The notes beneath the pieces were generated by a model that saw nothing but the letters and a program-made list of their open reading frames with translations, was not told where the DNA came from and ran no database searches. 8,231 nucleotides of DNA from an uncultured Ruminococcus sp. (GTDB lineage Bacteria; Bacillota; Clostridia; Oscillospirales; CAG-272), in assembly GCA_902766575.1 (NCBI GenBank), contig CACXED010000212.1, forward strand, positions 1-8,231. The letters run 5' to 3'. Every line of letters begins with the position of its first letter. Position 1 is the first letter of the stretch. Position numbers and translations under genes: made by a program. Positions 4,707 through 8,231 of this stretch are shown here, in pieces.

Positions 4707-6800
4707 ATGTTCGAAAATTACAAGGTATTCAATTACACCTTTGCCGGACGTCCGCTCGTCATCGAGACCGGAAAGGTCGCAGGACTCGCAAACGGCTCCT
4801 GTCTCGTCCGCTACGGCGACACCGTCATCCTCGCCTGCGCTACCGCCTCTCCCAAGCCCCGCGACGGCATAGATTTCCTGCCTCTCTCGGTCGACTTTGA
4901 GGAGAAAATGTACGCAGTCGGAAAGATCCCCGGCGGATATCTCAAGCGCGAGGGCAAGCCCTCCGAAAAGGCTATCCTGACCTCCCGCGTCATCGACCGC
5001 CCGATCCGTCCGCTTTTCCCCAAGGACCTCAGAAACGACGTCAACATCTCGCTGACCGTACTCTCGGTCGACAACGACTGCTCGCCTGAGATCGCGGCTA
5101 TGATCGGCGCGTCGATCTCGCTTTCGATCTCGGATATCCCGTGGAACGGCCCGATCGGCGGCGTGTTCATGGGGCTTGTCGACGGCGAGTACGTCATCAA
5201 TCCCGACGCTGAACAGCGCGCGCACAGCGACCTGCAGCTCACCGTCGCGGCTACCTCCAAAAAGGTCGTCATGATCGAGGCCGGCGCAAATCAGGTCTCC
5301 GACGCCCAGATGTTCGAGGCTATCATGATCGCCCACGAGGAGATCAAGCGCCTTATCAAATTCATCGACTCCATAGTCGCCGAGATCGGCAAGCCCAAGT
5401 TCACCTATGAGTCGGGCGAGCTTGACCACGATATGTTCGAAAAGATCTTCGCTTTCTGCGAAAAGGACGTCATGAACGCTCTCGACACCGACGACAAGAA
5501 CGTCCGCGACGAGCGTATGCTCCCGATTCAGGACGCTATTATGGCTACCTTCGGCGAGGAGTATCCAGATCTCGAGGTCGTTTACCCCGAGCTTATCTAT
5601 AAGATTCAGAAGAAGATCGTCCGCCGCTGGCTGCTCGAGGATCACAAGCGCGTCGACGGCAGACGTATGGATCAGATCCGTCCGCTCGCGGCTGAGGTCG
5701 GCTTCCTGCCGAGAACTCACGGCTCGGCGCTCTTTACCCGCGGTCAGACTCAGGTCATGACGATAGCAACTCTCGGACCCATCTCCGACGCTCAGATGCT
5801 CGACGGCATCGACGAGGAGGAGTCGAAGCGCTATATGCACCACTACAATATGCCCGGCTACTCAACCGGGGAGGCTAAGGCTTCCCGCGGAGCAGGCAGA
5901 CGCGAGATCGGTCACGGCGCACTCGCCGAGCGTTCGCTCGTTCCGGTGCTCCCGTCGGTCGAGGAGTTCCCCTACGCGATCAGACTTGTCTCCGAGGTCG
6001 TATCCTCGAACGGCTCGACTTCTCAGGCATCGGTCTGCGGCTCGACGCTCGCTCTGATGGACGCCGGAGTTCCGATCAAGGCTCCGGTCGCCGGAATCTC
6101 CTGCGGTCTCATCACCGCCGAGGACGGCACATGGACGACCATGATTGACATTCAGGGTCTCGAGGACTTCTACGGCGATATGGACTTCAAGGTCGCCGGA
6201 ACTCACAAGGGCATCACCTCGATTCAGATGGACCTCAAGATCGACGGACTCACTCCCGAAATCATCAAGGAAGCCCTCGCAGTCACCCATAAGGGACGCG
6301 ACTATATCATCGACGAGATTCTGCTCAAGGCAATCCCCGAGGCTCGTCCCGAGGTTTCCAAGTACGCTCCCAAAATGCTCACGATGAAGATCAACACCGA
6401 GAAGATCCGCGACGTCATCGGCACCGGAGGAAAGGTCATCCAGAAGATCACCGCAGACACCGGCGCGAAGATCGACATCGAGGAGACCGGAGACATCTTC
6501 ATCTCGGCTGTCAACGCCGACGCAGCTTACGCCGCAAAGAAGATCATCGAGGGCATCGTCTTTGAGCCGATCCCCGGCGAGATCTACGACGGCAGAGTCA
6601 CCCGCATAATCCCGATCGGCGCGTTCGTCGAGATCGCTCCCGGCAAGGAGGGACTCGTGCATATCTCCAAGCTCGAGAACCGCCGCGTCGAGAAGGTCGA
6701 GGACGTCTGCGAGGTCGGCGACGAAATGCGCGTCAAGTTCCTCGGAACCGACGAAAAGGGCAGACTCAACCTCTCCCGCAAGGACGCTTTCCTGAACTGA
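4707..6800 (+). CDS. pnp: Polyribonucleotide nucleotidyltransferase (PNPase)
   Basis: Seen: 697 residues, normal for PNPase (about 700-710). In order: first RNase PH-like domain at about 10-140 (with SRVIDRPIRPLFPKDLRN at 93-110), helical linker domain at about 145-235, and second RNase PH-like domain at about 320-545. The second domain contains GRREIGHGALAERSL (397-411), SSNGSTSQASVCG (433-445) and GDMDFKVAGTHKGI (490-503), the last carrying catalytic Asp residues. A KH domain (about 555-615, GxxG loop G572-T-G-G575) and an S1 domain (about 622-691, GAFVEIAPGKEGLVHIS) follow. Known: the trimeric enzyme degrades RNA 3' to 5' with phosphate, releasing nucleoside diphosphates, and can add tails. 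Start: AGGAGGA (4694-4700), 6 bases before ATG. No convincing promoter of its own is seen, so it probably depends on read-through from rpsO. Confidence 0.98.
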   Translation: MFENYKVFNYTFAGRPLVIETGKVAGLANGSCLVRYGDTVILACATASPKPRDGIDFLPLSVDFEEKMYAVGKIPGGYLKREGKPSEKAILTSRVIDRPIRPLFPKDLRNDVNISLTVLSVDNDCSPEIAAMIGASISLSISDIPWNGPIGGVFMGLVDGEYVINPDAEQRAHSDLQLTVAATSKKVVMIEAGANQVSDAQMFEAIMIAHEEIKRLIKFIDSIVAEIGKPKFTYESGELDHDMFEKIFAFCEKDVMNALDTDDKNVRDERMLPIQDAIMATFGEEYPDLEVVYPELIYKIQKKIVRRWLLEDHKRVDGRRMDQIRPLAAEVGFLPRTHGSALFTRGQTQVMTIATLGPISDAQMLDGIDEEESKRYMHHYNMPGYSTGEAKASRGAGRREIGHGALAERSLVPVLPSVEEFPYAIRLVSEVVSSNGSTSQASVCGSTLALMDAGVPIKAPVAGISCGLITAEDGTWTTMIDIQGLEDFYGDMDFKVAGTHKGITSIQMDLKIDGLTPEIIKEALAVTHKGRDYIIDEILLKAIPEARPEVSKYAPKMLTMKINTEKIRDVIGTGGKVIQKITADTGAKIDIEETGDIFISAVNADAAYAAKKIIEGIVFEPIPGEIYDGRVTRIIPIGAFVEIAPGKEGLVHISKLENRRVEKVEDVCEVGDEMRVKFLGTDEKGRLNLSRKDAFLN

Positions 6801-6809
6801 ACAGAGATG

Positions 6810-6836
6810 CGGGGATCGCTTGCGATCCCCGTTTTT
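6810..6836 (+). terminator. Intrinsic terminator of rpsO-pnp
   Basis: GGGGATCGC (6811-6819) pairs perfectly with GCGATCCCC (6822-6830), with an added C-G closing pair (6810/6831), followed at once by TTTTT (6832-6836). It starts 9 bases after the pnp stop codon. A classic strong rho-independent terminator that should end most rpsO-pnp transcripts. It lies only about 20 bases before the next gene. Confidence 0.92.
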
Positions 6837-6855
6837 AATGAAAGGCGGTCAAGGA

Positions 6856-8175
6856 TTGAACAACAACCCGAACAATCAGCGAAAAGACCCGGACTATTTC
6901 ATTGACCCGCGCTGGCCGGATCCGAACGGCGCTCAGGGCGCACGGAATAATCAGAATCGGCAGACTAAAGGACAGCCCCGTCAGAATCAGCCTCGGACAA
7001 ATCGGACTCAGCCGAATAATCAGCCGCCGAGAAACACTCAGCCGCGCCGTCAGACACAGAGCGCTCAGACCCAAAGACCGCCGCAGCGTCAGAATTATCC
7101 TCCGCAGCAGAGACAGTCCTATCAGGACACCTACGATCAGTTCCCGCCGGTAAAGCATCGCTCGCGTCAGGCGGCGAGAAAGGCAGCCGGGCTGATCGTC
7201 CTGACTGTGATAGTGCTCGTCATGCTGCTCGTTTCGGTCATGATCTTCATCACCCGCTGCGTCTCAGGCGAGATAAGCGAAAAGCCCGAAACCGATCCGC
7301 CCGTCACGACGCCGGAGGTCATAACTACCGAGCCGCCCGATACCGATCCGGTCACGACCGCGCCCGAGACGACCTCGCTCGACGAGAACTATACATATAA
7401 GACGATGACGCTCGACGATCTGCACTCGGGCTATCAGATCTTAGTGAACTATCAGAACGCCTTTGTTTTCGACAGCAGCAAGTTTGTGATCAAGCCTTTC
7501 TACGGCAACAAGAATCTGTCGTACAAGGTGCGCGACACGCTCGTTTCGTTTGATAAAACCGCGCTCTCATGGTTCAACGAGATGATGGCGGCGTTTGAAG
7601 CCGACACCGACCGGCACGATATACTCGTAAACAGCTCCTACCGAACCTACGACGAGCAGGATCAGATCTATCAGATCAAGGTCGATCAGTACAGCGAGGA
7701 ATATGCGTCGATGTTCGTCGCGATGCCGGGCTTCAGCGAGCATCACACCGGGCTCGCGGTCGACCTGACCATCTACACCGACGAGAAGGAGTCCAAGACC
7801 TTCGAGGACAACACCGACTATATCGACTGGATGAGCGAGAACGCGCACAGATTCGGCTTTATCCTGCGATATCCGTCCGAAAAGACCGATATCACCAAGA
7901 TCGGCTACGAAAACTGGCATTACCGCTATGTCGGCAAGCCCCACGCCTACTATATGAAGGTGAACAACCTCTGCCTTGAGGAATACATCGAGGCGCTGCG
8001 GAGCTTCACGTTCGACGGTAAGCACCTGAATATGACCGACGACGAGGGACAGAAGTGGGAGATCTACTTCGTTCCCGCGACCTCCGAGACGACCGAGGTT
8101 CCTGTTCCGAAGAACTACGAATACGAGGTCTCGGGCAACAACGTCGACGGATTTATCGTCACGATCAAAAAGTAA
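6856..8175 (+). CDS. Membrane-anchored VanY-like D,D-carboxypeptidase (peptidase M15B)
   Basis: Seen: 439 residues from the preferred TTG start. Residues 1-100 are rich in Gln, Asn, Pro and Arg and probably disordered; a membrane helix lies at about 111-134 after a basic RSRQAARKAA segment; a Thr/Pro/Glu-rich stalk covers about 143-175. The enzyme domain at about 225-385 has NSSYRTYDEQ (259-268), SEHHTGLAVD (294-303) and ENWHYRYVG (352-360). Zinc ligands are His296, Asp303 and His355, with Glu352 the catalytic base. A C-terminal piece of about 55 residues follows. Known: such enzymes trim the terminal D-Ala from peptidoglycan stems outside the membrane. Start: AAAGGCGG (6841-6848) lies 7 bases before TTG 6856, whereas ATG 6838 and TTG 6820 fall in or against the terminator and lack a site. 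Nothing ties it to glycopeptide resistance; a housekeeping wall role is more likely. Confidence 0.9.
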   Translation: MNNNPNNQRKDPDYFIDPRWPDPNGAQGARNNQNRQTKGQPRQNQPRTNRTQPNNQPPRNTQPRRQTQSAQTQRPPQRQNYPPQQRQSYQDTYDQFPPVKHRSRQAARKAAGLIVLTVIVLVMLLVSVMIFITRCVSGEISEKPETDPPVTTPEVITTEPPDTDPVTTAPETTSLDENYTYKTMTLDDLHSGYQILVNYQNAFVFDSSKFVIKPFYGNKNLSYKVRDTLVSFDKTALSWFNEMMAAFEADTDRHDILVNSSYRTYDEQDQIYQIKVDQYSEEYASMFVAMPGFSEHHTGLAVDLTIYTDEKESKTFEDNTDYIDWMSENAHRFGFILRYPSEKTDITKIGYENWHYRYVGKPHAYYMKVNNLCLEEYIEALRSFTFDGKHLNMTDDEGQKWEIYFVPATSETTEVPVPKNYEYEVSGNNVDGFIVTIKK

Positions 8176-8176
8176 T

Positions 8177-8209
8177 AAAAACGCAGACGGAGCGATCCGT
8201 CTGCGTTTT
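8177..8209 (+). terminator. Intrinsic terminator after the VanY-like gene, possibly bidirectional
   Basis: ACGCAGACGGA (8181-8191) pairs perfectly with TCCGTCTGCGT (8196-8206) around a GCGA tetraloop (GNRA type), flanked by AAAA before and TTTT at 8206-8209. It starts a few bases after the TAA. The A-run on the left becomes a T-run on the minus strand, so it could also stop transcription arriving from the right. Only 22 bases remain beyond it, and nothing is recognised there. Confidence 0.9.
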
Positions 8210-8231
8210 CTCATTCAATTGTAAATTCCGC

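Noticed and set aside
4671..5843. 390-codon open frame on the minus strand across pnp
   Set aside because: It lies opposite the clear PNPase gene, reads as low-complexity Asp/Leu/Val-rich sequence without a recognisable domain, and is explained by the strong codon bias of pnp. The frame at 5862-6662 minus is the same effect.
6856..8175. Glycopeptide resistance gene
   Set aside because: The motifs show an M15B enzyme, but no vanA/B/H/X/R/S-type genes are nearby and the gene sits next to housekeeping rpsO-pnp, so a general wall-trimming role is the safer call.
7567..8214. 215-codon minus-strand frame opposite the VanY-like gene
   Set aside because: It overlaps the catalytic motifs of the peptidase, starts beyond the terminator hairpin and has a Val/Leu/Asp-rich composition typical of antisense shadows.

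Overview
The window looks like a chromosomal segment from a Gram-positive Clostridia-type bacterium, probably a gut Oscillospirales/Ruminococcaceae relative. This placement is inferred from gene content (rpsO-pnp, AzlCD, a DUF4358 lipoprotein beside an MBOAT acyltransferase, a VanY-like peptidase), strong AGGAGG-type ribosome binding sites, sigma-A-like promoters and GC-rich third codon positions. I saw no insertion sequence, phage gene, tRNA, rRNA or CRISPR array.

Left half (1-3998), minus strand: five tightly packed genes read right to left as one probable operon. They are azlC and azlD (two-part branched-chain amino acid exporter, 8-base overlap), an APH-fold sugar/small-molecule kinase resembling N-acetylhexosamine 1-kinase (22-base gap), a DUF4358 lipoprotein (1-base stop/start overlap) and an MBOAT O-acyltransferase of the AlgI/DltB type (no gap). 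The MBOAT gene runs off the left edge. The last two genes suggest acyl modification of a surface or secreted polymer. Why an amino acid exporter and a kinase share the transcript is not obvious.

Centre (3999-4245): a divergent control region with two near-consensus extended -10 promoters pointing away from each other, separated by an A/T-rich tract. The left one serves azlC. The right one serves rpsO, with a leader of about 94 bases that holds small hairpins.

Right half (4246-8231), plus strand: rpsO (ribosomal protein S15), then a 194-base spacer holding a branched stem-loop and a 99-base nearly continuous hairpin, then pnp (PNPase) and a strong intrinsic terminator. The long hairpin sits where enterobacterial and streptomycete rpsO-pnp operons carry an RNase III-processed structure used in PNPase control, so it is the most interesting element here. 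After the terminator comes a membrane-anchored VanY-like D,D-carboxypeptidase with a long Gln/Asn/Pro/Arg-rich cytoplasmic tail. It probably starts at a TTG just beyond the terminator and is followed by its own terminator.

I did not find a clearly undescribed multi-gene system. The best leads are the rpsO-pnp hairpin, the kinase/DUF4358/MBOAT grouping and the unusual tail of the peptidase.
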